A DNA stretch of 15,730 nt from Bacteroidota bacterium (GTDB lineage Bacteria > Bacteroidota > Bacteroidia > Chitinophagales > Chitinophagaceae): the NCBI GenBank assembly GCA_023423285.1, contig JAFAFV010000084.1, forward strand, positions 1 to 15,730. Reading direction: 5' to 3'. Positions 7,003 through 14,818 of the stretch are shown here, piece by piece. Within the stretch, counting starts at the first letter, position 1; every line of letters begins with the position of its first letter. The position numbers and the translations under genes are program-made. The notes beneath the pieces were generated by a model. That model had not been told where the DNA came from and ran no database searches. It saw only the letters and a program-made list of their open reading frames with translations.

Positions 7003-9279
7003 ATGAAAAAAGTTACCCTGCTTTTTGCCGCAGTAACAATGTTTACGGCAGGCTATGCCCAAAATTTTTCGCCTGTTGATTATGTAAATCCCCTGATGGG
7101 AACCCTTTCTAAATTTGAACTTTCAAATGGTAACACGTATCCGGCCGTGGGCCTGCCGTGGGGAATGAACTTATGGTCAGCACAAACAGGCAAAATGGGC
7201 GATGGATGGATGTACCGGTATGATGCTGATAAAATTCGCGGCTTTAAACAAACACATCAGCCCTCGCCCTGGATGAATGATTACGGCTATTTTGCAATGA
7301 TGCCTGCTACAGGCAGCCTTAAATTTAAAGAAGACGACCGCGCAAGCTGGTTCAGCCATAAGGCAGAAGTGGCGCAGCCGCATTATTATAAAGTGTACTT
7401 GGCAGACCCTGATGTAACAACTGAATTTACCCCAACAGAGCGCGCTGCCATTTTCAGGTTCACCTTTCCAACTGCCGATACGGGTTCAATCATTATTGAT
7501 GCCATTGACAGAGGTTCTTATGTAAAGATCATTCCTTCTCAAAATAAAGTAATCGGTTACTCCACCCGCAACAGTGGTTCTGTACCGCAGAATTTTAAAA
7601 ACTTTTTTGTCATTCAGTTTGATAAAAAATTTGATTTTGATAAAACATGGAGCAATGATCATTTTAGCGATGATGATGAAATGAAGAGCACACATGCAGG
7701 AGCAGTAATTGGATTTAAAAATTTAAAGAAAGGAGATGTGGTTACAGCAAAGGTGGCTACCTCCTTTATTAGTTTTGACCAGGCAGAGCTGAATTTGAAA
7801 CAAGAGATTGGCAATAAAGATTTTGAAACCGTAAAAAAACAGGGACGCGATATTTGGAACAATACGCTCGGGCGCATCAAAGTAAGCGGTGGTACAGATG
7901 AGCAGATGCGTACCTTTTATTCCTGCCTGTACCGCATGGTATTTTTCCCTCTTGCCATGCATGAAAAAAATTCTCTGGGTCAATGGGTGCATTACAGCCC
8001 ATACACCGGCAAAGCTGAGCAGGGCAAAAAATTTGCCGGAACAGGTTTTTGGGATACGTTCAGGGCCTTATATCCTTTCCTGAATTTTGTTTTCCCTTCT
8101 GTAGCAAAAGAAATGCAGGAAGGGCTGATCAATGATTACATTCATGGCGGATGGCTGCCCGAATGGTCTTCCCCGGGTTACCGCGGCATTATGATCGGCA
8201 ATAACTCTGCATCAGTGGTATCAGAAGCCTACATCAAAGGCGCACGCGGCTATGACATTAATAAACTGTGGGAAGCGCTTATACACGGCGCCAACAACGA
8301 AGGCCCAAATGCAACGGGTCGCCGCGGTGTAGAACATTATAACAAACTGGGTTATGTGCCTAACGATGTAGGCGTGAATGAAAACGTGGCCCGCACATTA
8401 GAGTATGCTTATGATGACTATGCTATTTACGTTTTGGGTAAAGCGTTGGGCAAACCTGCATCGGAAATTAATATTTACAGGGAGCGTGCTATGAATTATA
8501 AAAAGCTTTTTTATCCCAAACATTTATTAATGGCACCACGCCAGAAAGACGGACAGTTTGCATCATATTTCAATCCTTATGCCTGGGGCGGAGACTTTAC
8601 CGAAGGTAATAGCTGGCACTACTCATGGAGCGTGTTTCAGGATGTAGAAGGGCTGAAGAACTTAATGGGCGGAGATAAAATGTTTATAAGAATGCTGGAT
8701 TCAGTGTTCATCATGCCGCCGGATTTTACAGGTTCAAAATATGGAGGCATCATTCATGAAATGCGTGAAATGCAGATCATGAACTTTGGCCAGTATGCAC
8801 ATGGGAACCAGCCCATTCAGCACATGGTGTATTTGTATAACTATACTACGCAACCCTGGAAAACCCAGTATTGGGTGCGCGAAATAATGGACCGGCTGTA
8901 CAATAGCTGGGCCGATGGGTATTGCGGTGATGAAGACAACGGTCAAACCAGCGCCTGGTACGTTTTTTCTGCAATGGGCTTTTACCCCGTTACACCTGCC
9001 AGCACGCAGTATGTAACCGGCACGCCTTATTTTAAAAAAGTAGAAATTACTTTTGAGAATGGCAAAAAACTTACCATCAACGCGCCGCAGGCAGGTAAAG
9101 ACAATAAATACGTAAGTTCTTTAACGCTCAATGGCAAGCCTGTTACCAAAAATTACCTTGATCATTTTGAATTGTTCAAAGGCGGTGTCATCAACTTTGG
9201 TATGAGCGCAAGCCCTAATAGAAGCCGTAATACTACAATGGCTGCTGCGCCTTATTCAATGAGCCTGCACGATAAATGA
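7003..9279 (+). CDS. GH92 calcium-dependent exo-alpha-mannosidase, probably alpha-1,2-specific
   Basis: This enzyme removes terminal alpha-mannose from high-mannose N-glycans or mannan. A type I signal peptide ends near GYAQ (17-20) with no lipobox, so a periplasmic site is likely. The N-terminal sandwich domain contains VNPLMGT (28-34) and YPAVGLPWG (46-54). The catalytic (alpha/alpha)6 domain has FWDTFRALYP, GNSWHYSWSVFQDV, HGNQPIQHMVYLYNY and GDED (642-645), followed by SAWYVFSAMGFYPVTP. E534 and D643/D645 fall one position from the E533 acid and D642/D644 that I recall for BT3990. H585-E586 match its H584-E585 at the +1 subsite, a pair linked to alpha-1,2 specificity. These correspondences come from memory, not an alignment. 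The length of 758 residues is normal. It stops with TGA, and no clear terminator follows. Confidence 0.95.
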   Translation: MKKVTLLFAAVTMFTAGYAQNFSPVDYVNPLMGTLSKFELSNGNTYPAVGLPWGMNLWSAQTGKMGDGWMYRYDADKIRGFKQTHQPSPWMNDYGYFAMMPATGSLKFKEDDRASWFSHKAEVAQPHYYKVYLADPDVTTEFTPTERAAIFRFTFPTADTGSIIIDAIDRGSYVKIIPSQNKVIGYSTRNSGSVPQNFKNFFVIQFDKKFDFDKTWSNDHFSDDDEMKSTHAGAVIGFKNLKKGDVVTAKVATSFISFDQAELNLKQEIGNKDFETVKKQGRDIWNNTLGRIKVSGGTDEQMRTFYSCLYRMVFFPLAMHEKNSLGQWVHYSPYTGKAEQGKKFAGTGFWDTFRALYPFLNFVFPSVAKEMQEGLINDYIHGGWLPEWSSPGYRGIMIGNNSASVVSEAYIKGARGYDINKLWEALIHGANNEGPNATGRRGVEHYNKLGYVPNDVGVNENVARTLEYAYDDYAIYVLGKALGKPASEINIYRERAMNYKKLFYPKHLLMAPRQKDGQFASYFNPYAWGGDFTEGNSWHYSWSVFQDVEGLKNLMGGDKMFIRMLDSVFIMPPDFTGSKYGGIIHEMREMQIMNFGQYAHGNQPIQHMVYLYNYTTQPWKTQYWVREIMDRLYNSWADGYCGDEDNGQTSAWYVFSAMGFYPVTPASTQYVTGTPYFKKVEITFENGKKLTINAPQAGKDNKYVSSLTLNGKPVTKNYLDHFELFKGGVINFGMSASPNRSRNTTMAAAPYSMSLHDK

Positions 9280-9335
9280 TATAATATGCGATTAAAAAAT
9301 AAGGGGATTATCTTATACAGAGAAGGATTTTGTTA

Positions 9336-9343
9336 TACCTTTA
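9336..9343 (+). promoter_or_regulatory. possible -7 element for the second SusC/SusD operon
   Basis: TACCTTTA matches seven of eight positions of the Bacteroidota -7 consensus TAnnTTTG. It lies about 100 bases before the second SusC gene, in the 167-base gap after the mannosidase. No convincing TTTG is visible at the right distance upstream. The rest of the gap (9280-9446) shows nothing else I can assign. Confidence 0.3.
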
Positions 9344-9446
9344 AACAATAGCTCTCATGTGCCGGATTAATTATTACTTATTTCGCTCAAATCGCTTGCT
9401 GTAATAGAATAGAAAGACTAAGCATTCTCTAATAAAAAAAATCAAA

Positions 9447-12400
9447 ATGCCATTTATGAAAACAAAAACTAAAATTTTGAAGTCAAAAAGCTTCATGAAA
9501 CTATCGCGTACGGCTGCCATCGTGCTGCTATTAAGTTTCAGTTTTATTGTGCCGGTGTTTAATAATACGGCTCATGCATCAGCATCAAATGTTGTAAAAG
9601 CTGTTCCCATAACGGGGCGGGTTGTTAACGACAAAGGTGAAGGTGTGCCTGGGGCAACCATTACAGAAAGGGGGACTCAAAATTCCGTAGTATCTGATGC
9701 GAACGGTTATTTTTCTATTGATGTAACCAATGGCAATGCTGTACTGGAGGTAAGTTCTGTAGGGTTTGGTACGGTAGAAATCAATGTTAATTCAAGAACC
9801 GCTGTTGGCACTATCACATTATCAACAAGCGTCAGCGATTTAGACGAAGTTGTGGTAGTTGGTTATGGTACAATGCGTAAATCAGACCTTACAGGTTCCA
9901 TCGCTACTGCAAGAGGTGAAGACATTATCAGAGCACAATCATTTAATGCGCTTGAAGGTTTGAAAGGGAAAGCAGCAGGTGTGAATATTTTTTCTAATAC
10001 AGGCCAGCCCGGCGGAGAAATGCGTGTTATTATTCGTGGCCTTGCCACCATCAATGCATCTGCCAATCCTTTATACGTTGTGGATGGAGTGGTTATGTCC
10101 AATTTCCAGTTTCTTAATCCGAATGATATAGAATCTATTGAGGTTTTGAAAGACGCGTCATCTGCTGCTATTTATGGAGCCCGGGGCGCAAATGGAGTTA
10201 TTCTTGTAACCACAAAAAGAGGGCTCAGTGGAAGTAAGCGCTCTCAACTTTCTTATAATGGATCAGTATCGGTGGGAAGCATGGCCAGATATATGGATGT
10301 TATGGATGCCAATCAATGGATGGCTGCTTTTAAACAGGGATTAGAGAATTCAAATGCATGGCGGGGAACTAATTTCACCACTGATCTTTCGCAACTGTTT
10401 ACTGACCCCGAATTATTCAATGCGGATGGAACGCCAAAGTATAATACTGACTGGCAAAGAGAGGCTTCCCGCACAGCTATCTCACATAATCACCAGCTTA
10501 ATATTCAGCGTGGTTCAGACGGGTCATCAGTTGGTGCATTTTTAAACTATACGGATCAGCAGGGCGTTTTGCTTAATTCTTATTTTAAGCGCATAAATGC
10601 AAAACTGGCTTATGATGAAAGAGTTACCAACTGGTTGTCAAGTTCAATTAATTTATTGGTGAACCACACGTGGGGCAACCGAACTTCAGATAATCCCTAC
10701 GGCCAGGGGGCATTGCGTACCATGATTGAGCAACTTCCTTTTTTACCAGTAAAGATGGCTGATGGCACCTATGCTCAAACCAATAATGTAAGAACTACGG
10801 CTATACCTATTGACCAGAGTAATCCTAATGGCCCTAAACAAAATTTCAGTCCGGAGGGAGTAGGCAATCCCGTAGAGTTGCTGGAAAGGATCAAGGCTAT
10901 GCAGTTTCGCACACAGGTTTTTGGTAATACGGCGCTTATATTCCATCTTACCCAGGATTTGGAGTTAAAAACTCAATTGGGTGTGGATTATCATAATAAT
11001 CGCACGGCAAACTATACGCCATTTACCCCGCGCCCGTTAATCAATCAAAATTCAGAAGGAACAGCATCCTCTTCCCATTCCTCCAACATGTACTGGCAGG
11101 AAGAAACGTATCTGACTTATAAAAAACTTTTGGGTAATCACTCAGTTAATGCAATGGCTGGTATGTCATGGCAGGGAAATACATACAATTACTTTTCAGC
11201 TTCTGACAGCAGGTACGTAGATGATTATTTTGATATTTATAATTTAGGTAGAGGAACAAACCGCCCAACGGTGGGTAGCGATTATGATAAATGGACAATG
11301 AATTCTTATTTCCTGCGTATGGCATATTCTTATGACAATACTTATATGGCAACAGTTACAGGCAGATATGATGGTTCTTCCAAATTCGGTCAAAATAATA
11401 AATATGCCTTCTTTCCATCTTTAGGTTTGGGTTGGTTGGTTTCAAACGAGCCTTTTATGGAAAGCGTTGAAGCCATTAACAGGTTAAAACTACATTCATC
11501 AATAGGTGTTACCGGCAACTCAGAAATAGGTACGTATGCATCATTATCACGCGTAGGCCAGTCCAATACAATTATTGGAGATCAGTTACGGGTTGTTTCA
11601 TACCTCAGCAACATGCCAAACCCTGACCTGAAATGGGAGAAAACAGTTCAGTGGGATGCAGGGATTGATCTGGGGTTATTAAATAATCGTTTAAGTCTCG
11701 AACTTTCTTATTATTACAAGCACACATCAGATTTATTGCTGAGCAGGCCTTTACCACTTTCTACAGGTTTTTCTTCAGTTATGGATAATATCGGCTCAGT
11801 TTCTAACCGTGGTGTAGACATTATGCTTACAGCCTTTCCTGTAAGAAATGGAGATTTTCAATGGTCTTCTACCATCAATATGGGTTATAACAAAAGCCGT
11901 GTTGAAAAACTTGATGAGGGAGCTTCAATTGATCCTATTTCAGGTAAGCGGCAAATTACTACTGATGGTTTTGTTGGTTATGATATTCTTATCAGAGAAG
12001 GTGAAGAACTGGCAACCTTCTTTGGTTTTAAAAGAGCAGGTATTTATGATGGTAATATTGCCAACTGGAATACAGAAACCATGAATGTATCTGCGACCAC
12101 ACCGATTGGTGAAAAAGTTACTTACAAAGATCGCCAGATACTTGGCCATGGATTACCACGCTGGATGGGATCTTTTATCAATACTGTGAATTATAAAAAC
12201 TTTGATTTTACCGCTGATTTACAATTTACCTGGGGCGTGCAGGTAATGCAGGAGTTCTTTCACTCTACAGAAGCAAGGTTTCTTACAAGCGGTATTGACA
12301 GATTATATACAGATGCCTGGCACCCCACACTGAACCCATCAGGTACAGCACAGGCAGTTCGCCTGGCTAATTTTGGCAGGGGAAACAATGCAAATGCTGA

Positions 12401-12674
12401 TGATACCTGGATTGCAGACGGCTCTTACCTTAGAGGTAATCTGTTTCAACTCGGTTATACTTTCTCTCCGGCAACAGTTGGCAAAAGCGGCTTTTCAGGC
12501 TTGCGCGTGTATGCTAACCTGAATAATGCTTTCCTGATCACGTCATCTGATTATTTGGGATATGATCCTGACAACTCTTCACGTTTGGGAGATAATAAAT
12601 GGGGAGCTAACCGCCAGTTCTTTACTTATCCACGTGCAAGAACTTTCACTATTGGGGCTAACATCACATTTTAA
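9447..12674 (+). CDS. SusC/RagA-family TonB-dependent outer-membrane receptor (second pair)
   Basis: This is a second TonB-dependent oligosaccharide importer of 1075 residues. A long positively charged N terminus leads into a hydrophobic signal core (about 22-38), with cleavage expected near AHASA (42-46). The carboxypeptidase-D-regulatory-like domain spans about 53-128 (ITGRVV, GVPGATI, SDANGYFSI, SSVGFG). The plug spans about 133-262, with DEVVVVGYG (133-141), VIIRG (194-198), PLYVVDGVV (208-216) and the SIEVLKDASSAAIYGARGANG segment at 230-250. The barrel ends FTIGANITF, with a terminal Phe. It differs clearly from the first receptor, having about ten more residues in the signal region and different plug loops, so it is not a recent duplicate. 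In-frame ATGs at 9456 and 9495 could shorten the N terminus. It pairs with the SusD gene 22 bases downstream. Confidence 0.95.
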   Translation: MPFMKTKTKILKSKSFMKLSRTAAIVLLLSFSFIVPVFNNTAHASASNVVKAVPITGRVVNDKGEGVPGATITERGTQNSVVSDANGYFSIDVTNGNAVLEVSSVGFGTVEINVNSRTAVGTITLSTSVSDLDEVVVVGYGTMRKSDLTGSIATARGEDIIRAQSFNALEGLKGKAAGVNIFSNTGQPGGEMRVIIRGLATINASANPLYVVDGVVMSNFQFLNPNDIESIEVLKDASSAAIYGARGANGVILVTTKRGLSGSKRSQLSYNGSVSVGSMARYMDVMDANQWMAAFKQGLENSNAWRGTNFTTDLSQLFTDPELFNADGTPKYNTDWQREASRTAISHNHQLNIQRGSDGSSVGAFLNYTDQQGVLLNSYFKRINAKLAYDERVTNWLSSSINLLVNHTWGNRTSDNPYGQGALRTMIEQLPFLPVKMADGTYAQTNNVRTTAIPIDQSNPNGPKQNFSPEGVGNPVELLERIKAMQFRTQVFGNTALIFHLTQDLELKTQLGVDYHNNRTANYTPFTPRPLINQNSEGTASSSHSSNMYWQEETYLTYKKLLGNHSVNAMAGMSWQGNTYNYFSASDSRYVDDYFDIYNLGRGTNRPTVGSDYDKWTMNSYFLRMAYSYDNTYMATVTGRYDGSSKFGQNNKYAFFPSLGLGWLVSNEPFMESVEAINRLKLHSSIGVTGNSEIGTYASLSRVGQSNTIIGDQLRVVSYLSNMPNPDLKWEKTVQWDAGIDLGLLNNRLSLELSYYYKHTSDLLLSRPLPLSTGFSSVMDNIGSVSNRGVDIMLTAFPVRNGDFQWSSTINMGYNKSRVEKLDEGASIDPISGKRQITTDGFVGYDILIREGEELATFFGFKRAGIYDGNIANWNTETMNVSATTPIGEKVTYKDRQILGHGLPRWMGSFINTVNYKNFDFTADLQFTWGVQVMQEFFHSTEARFLTSGIDRLYTDAWHPTLNPSGTAQAVRLANFGRGNNANADDTWIADGSYLRGNLFQLGYTFSPATVGKSGFSGLRVYANLNNAFLITSSDYLGYDPDNSSRLGDNKWGANRQFFTYPRARTFTIGANITF

Positions 12675-12696
12675 TGAAACAATTAAAAACAGTAAT

Positions 12697-14331
12697 ATGA
12701 AAATCAATATAAAATATCCTGCGATTATTATTTATGCGGGAATAAGTTCTATGTTATTTTTTTCGTGCAACAAATTTTTGGAAGAAGAGCCACTTGATAC
12801 TAAAATATCCGGCTTGTTCTGGAAAACCCCCGCAGACGCACAATCTGCTGTAAACGGTTTGTATTTTGGCGGAGTTCCTTACCTCCATAATATAGATGTT
12901 GATGGCGGATGGACGCCCAAAGCCACGATGTGGGGTGGCGTAATGTCTGGGCTATTTGTTGATAAAAGAAAAGACAGGGCCTTCACCAACGCTTCAGAAA
13001 CCAGCAATTTCAATATTGAATCTTTTAACTCAGCCTCACAAAAATTATGGAGTGAATACTACATCGGCATTTCAAGGGCTAATTTTGTGATCTCCAATAT
13101 TCCGGGCATGGCCAGCGTTTTAGATGAGGCTACTATTAACAACTATGTTGCCCAAGGCAAGTTTTTCAGGGCTTTAGCATATTTTTCCCTGGTAAAAGAT
13201 TATGGTGATGTGCCTTTAATTTCTGAAGCATATACTTCAACAGAAGGTATTTTTAAAGAACGCACACCGGCAGCAGAAATTTATAAATTCATTGAAAAGG
13301 ATTTGCTGGACATTTCAGGCGGCAATGCCTTGCCTGACAAAGCATTTTATAATAACAGTAATTATGTTACAAAACCCATGGCGCAGTCGCTTTTGGCCCA
13401 GGTATACCTGCAATGGGCGGGCGCTCCTGTAAATGGTGGTAACGAATACTACACAAAAGCTGCAAATATGGCCAAGAATGTTATCACAGGAGGTAAGCAC
13501 GCCCTCATTGATCCTGCAGGAACATCTACCGGCCTCAACTCTGCCTTTAACGTGATTAAAACCACGAAAAGTTCAAATGAAATCATTTATGCAAAAGAGT
13601 ATAACATGACAAGTTTTAATGTTGGTAATTCTTATGCGGTGCGGTCAATTGGTACAGATGCGTTTCAATGGAAAGATGCCAATAATAACAATGTGTTTCG
13701 CCCGGGTGGAGATGTGCTTTATAATGCTTATCTACCATCTAATATAATTATAAACAGCTACGCCCCAAATGATATACGTGGTATGGAAAAACAATTCTTT
13801 TTTCGTACGTATACAGATGCTACCGGCGTAACACATACATTAAATAATATTGGAAACTGGGCATGGTTTGATGAAACCGGTTTGAGAAGTGGCCGCGATG
13901 GTGATTATAATATGCCCATGATACGCTATGCAGAAATACTATTGATTGCGGCAGAAGGGTTGGCAAGAACAGGGCAGGAGGCAGAAGCCAGAACATACTT
14001 AAACCAGGTGCGCAGGCGTGCGGGATTGGCTGATGAAACTGCCGGCGGCACTGCATTAATAAATTCTATCTTAACAGAGCGTTTGCATGAATTTGCTTTG
14101 GAGTTTAAGATTTGGGATGATATTCGCAGAACAAGATTGTACCCTGAAGCAGATGGTATGCAATCAGGCACATTAAGATGGGTGCCTCTTGCAAATGCCC
14201 AAATACAAAACAAGCCCGAAGGGTCGACAAGAGTGGGGGCCATTCCTGAACATGCTTTGCTGTGGCCAATACCTTTAAGAGAAATGCAGGCAAATCCAAG
14301 TTTGCAAAATCAAAATCCCGGATGGAACTAA
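12697..14331 (+). CDS. SusD/RagB-family glycan-binding lipoprotein (second pair)
   Basis: This is the surface lid partner of the second SusC, 544 residues from the ATG at 12697. The frame is open further upstream to 12562, but that would overlap the SusC coding region and bury the signal peptide. Starting at 12697 gives a clean lipoprotein signal with lipobox FFSC and lipidated Cys at residue 24. CNKFLEEEPLD follows, a typical mature start with an acidic patch that fits surface display. Family marks include FRALAYFSLVKDYGDVPL near the tetratricopeptide-like core and MRYAEILLIAAEGLARTG (408-425). LNQVRRRAG, ERLHEFALEF (461-470) and WDDIRR (473-478) follow, and the protein ends in LWPIPLREM and QNPGWN. 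It is the last gene of its operon, followed 15 bases later by an intrinsic terminator. The ligand is not readable from sequence. Confidence 0.94.
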   Translation: MKINIKYPAIIIYAGISSMLFFSCNKFLEEEPLDTKISGLFWKTPADAQSAVNGLYFGGVPYLHNIDVDGGWTPKATMWGGVMSGLFVDKRKDRAFTNASETSNFNIESFNSASQKLWSEYYIGISRANFVISNIPGMASVLDEATINNYVAQGKFFRALAYFSLVKDYGDVPLISEAYTSTEGIFKERTPAAEIYKFIEKDLLDISGGNALPDKAFYNNSNYVTKPMAQSLLAQVYLQWAGAPVNGGNEYYTKAANMAKNVITGGKHALIDPAGTSTGLNSAFNVIKTTKSSNEIIYAKEYNMTSFNVGNSYAVRSIGTDAFQWKDANNNNVFRPGGDVLYNAYLPSNIIINSYAPNDIRGMEKQFFFRTYTDATGVTHTLNNIGNWAWFDETGLRSGRDGDYNMPMIRYAEILLIAAEGLARTGQEAEARTYLNQVRRRAGLADETAGGTALINSILTERLHEFALEFKIWDDIRRTRLYPEADGMQSGTLRWVPLANAQIQNKPEGSTRVGAIPEHALLWPIPLREMQANPSLQNQNPGWN

Positions 14332-14346
14332 AAATTCTATATTTTT

Positions 14347-14383
14347 AAAGGCTTCGTTTTTTATGAAGCCTTTTTATTTTTAT
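14347..14383 (+). terminator. intrinsic terminator of the second SusC/SusD operon
   Basis: AAAGGCTTC (14347-14355) pairs perfectly with GAAGCCTTT (14365-14373) around a nine-base loop. A T-rich tail runs on (14371-14380, TTTTTATTTT). It starts 15 bases after the SusD stop, a standard Rho-independent layout. Confidence 0.85.
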
Positions 14384-14390
14384 GAAACTT

Positions 14391-14482
14391 TGCCTCGTCC
14401 TAAAATAGGTTGACACAAAATCAGTTCAACCGTTATGAACAAAGGACAATTTCGGGTTCGCAAGCGGACTCAAAAAGATTAT
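14391..14482 (+). mobile_element. left-end remnant of an older IS3-family element, interrupted
   Basis: Directly after the SusD terminator comes TGCCTCGTCC, a TG-starting sequence that could be an IS left tip, then AGGTTGACACAAAATC. An ATG at 14435 opens a reading frame coding MNKGQFRVRKRTQKDY. From memory, an N-terminal KRTQKDY is common in OrfA proteins of a Bacteroidota IS3-type group, where about 80 further residues follow. Here the resemblance stops at the Tyr codon, exactly where TGTAAGCG, the likely left tip of the next element, begins. GGTTGA (14408-14413) and TCAACC (14426-14431) form a short inverted repeat before the start codon. The boundary at 14391 is a guess. Confidence 0.5.
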
Positions 14483-14512
14483 GTAAGCGTACCCCAAATT
14501 CGTCAGTTTTAA
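14435..14512 (+). pseudogene. 5' fragment of an IS3-type OrfA cut off by IS insertion
   Basis: The reading frame has 25 codons. The first 16 (MNKGQFRVRKRTQKDY) look like the basic start of an IS3-family OrfA. The last nine (VSVPQIRQF) are read from the inserted element and end at TAA 14510-14512. Nothing suggests that the short peptide is functional. If the reading is right, the rest of the gene should resume beyond the right end of the inserted IS, outside the window. Confidence 0.5.
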
Positions 14513-14542
14513 ATTAGAGTAAATCTTTAATTTTAAAAACTG
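14504..14542. repeat. imperfect inverted repeat in the IS leader, just before OrfA
   Basis: CAGTTTTAAATTA (14504-14516) faces TTAATTTTAAAAACTG (14527-14542), the two arms pairing except for two single-base bulges. It ends nine bases before the OrfA start codon. A hairpin here in RNA arriving from outside the element could hinder ribosome access, a known device for limiting transposase expression in insertion sequences. That role is inference. Confidence 0.5.
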
Positions 14543-14551
14543 TCAGAAATC

Positions 14552-14818
14552 ATGAAAAGGACAAAATTTACGGAGAGCCAGATAGTGGCTGCCATTAAGA
14601 AACAGGAATCAGGTATTTCCGCCAAAGAGGTTTGTCGGGAACTTGGCATCAGCGAAGCCACGTTCTACAATTGGAAAGCAAAGTATGGCGGCATGGAAGC
14701 CAGCGATGTCAAACGTTTGAAGGATCTGGAAGCCGAACTCAGCCAGTATAAACAGATGTATGCTGAGGTAAGTTTCAAGCTACAGGCGGCACAAAATTTA
14801 ATTGCAAAAAAGTTCTGA
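14552..14818 (+). CDS. IS3-family transposase OrfA, IS407-like
   Basis: This 88-residue DNA-binding subunit recognises the element ends and, by frameshifting, forms the N terminus of the full OrfAB transposase. A helix-turn-helix of the HTH_Tnp_1 type (PF01527) covers about residues 5-47, with FTESQIVAAIKK, GISAKEVCRELGIS and ATFYNWKAKYGG. A leucine-rich heptad helix follows at about 54-84 (RLKDLEAELSQYKQMY) and should make the coiled-coil dimer. The last sense codons are GCA AAA AAG TTC before TGA, placing the slippery A_AAA_AAG run in the correct phase. The length is the usual one for an intact OrfA. The ATG at 14552 has no strong Shine-Dalgarno; its leader is the inverted repeat at 14504-14542. 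Confidence 0.92.
   Translation: MKRTKFTESQIVAAIKKQESGISAKEVCRELGISEATFYNWKAKYGGMEASDVKRLKDLEAELSQYKQMYAEVSFKLQAAQNLIAKKF
14806..14812 (+). promoter_or_regulatory. programmed -1 ribosomal frameshift site A_AAA_AAG
   Basis: The heptamer AAAAAAG is phased as A AAA AAG in the OrfA frame, the standard X XXY YYZ slippery arrangement. It lies one sense codon before the OrfA stop. Slipping back one base continues in the OrfB frame (GTT CTG AGG CCT) without a stop to the window end. This is the usual way IS3-family elements make the OrfAB fusion transposase. Confidence 0.8.

Noticed and set aside
12562..12696. Upstream extension of the second SusD frame to an ATG at 12562
   Set aside because: It overlaps the end of the SusC gene in another frame and would put 45 residues before a complete lipoprotein signal peptide. 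The ATG at 12697 explains the protein better.
13926..14243. 105-codon open frame on the minus strand inside the second SusD gene
   Set aside because: It lies wholly opposite a well-supported SusD coding region, has no recognisable domain or signal and no leader of its own. It is a shadow of the real gene.
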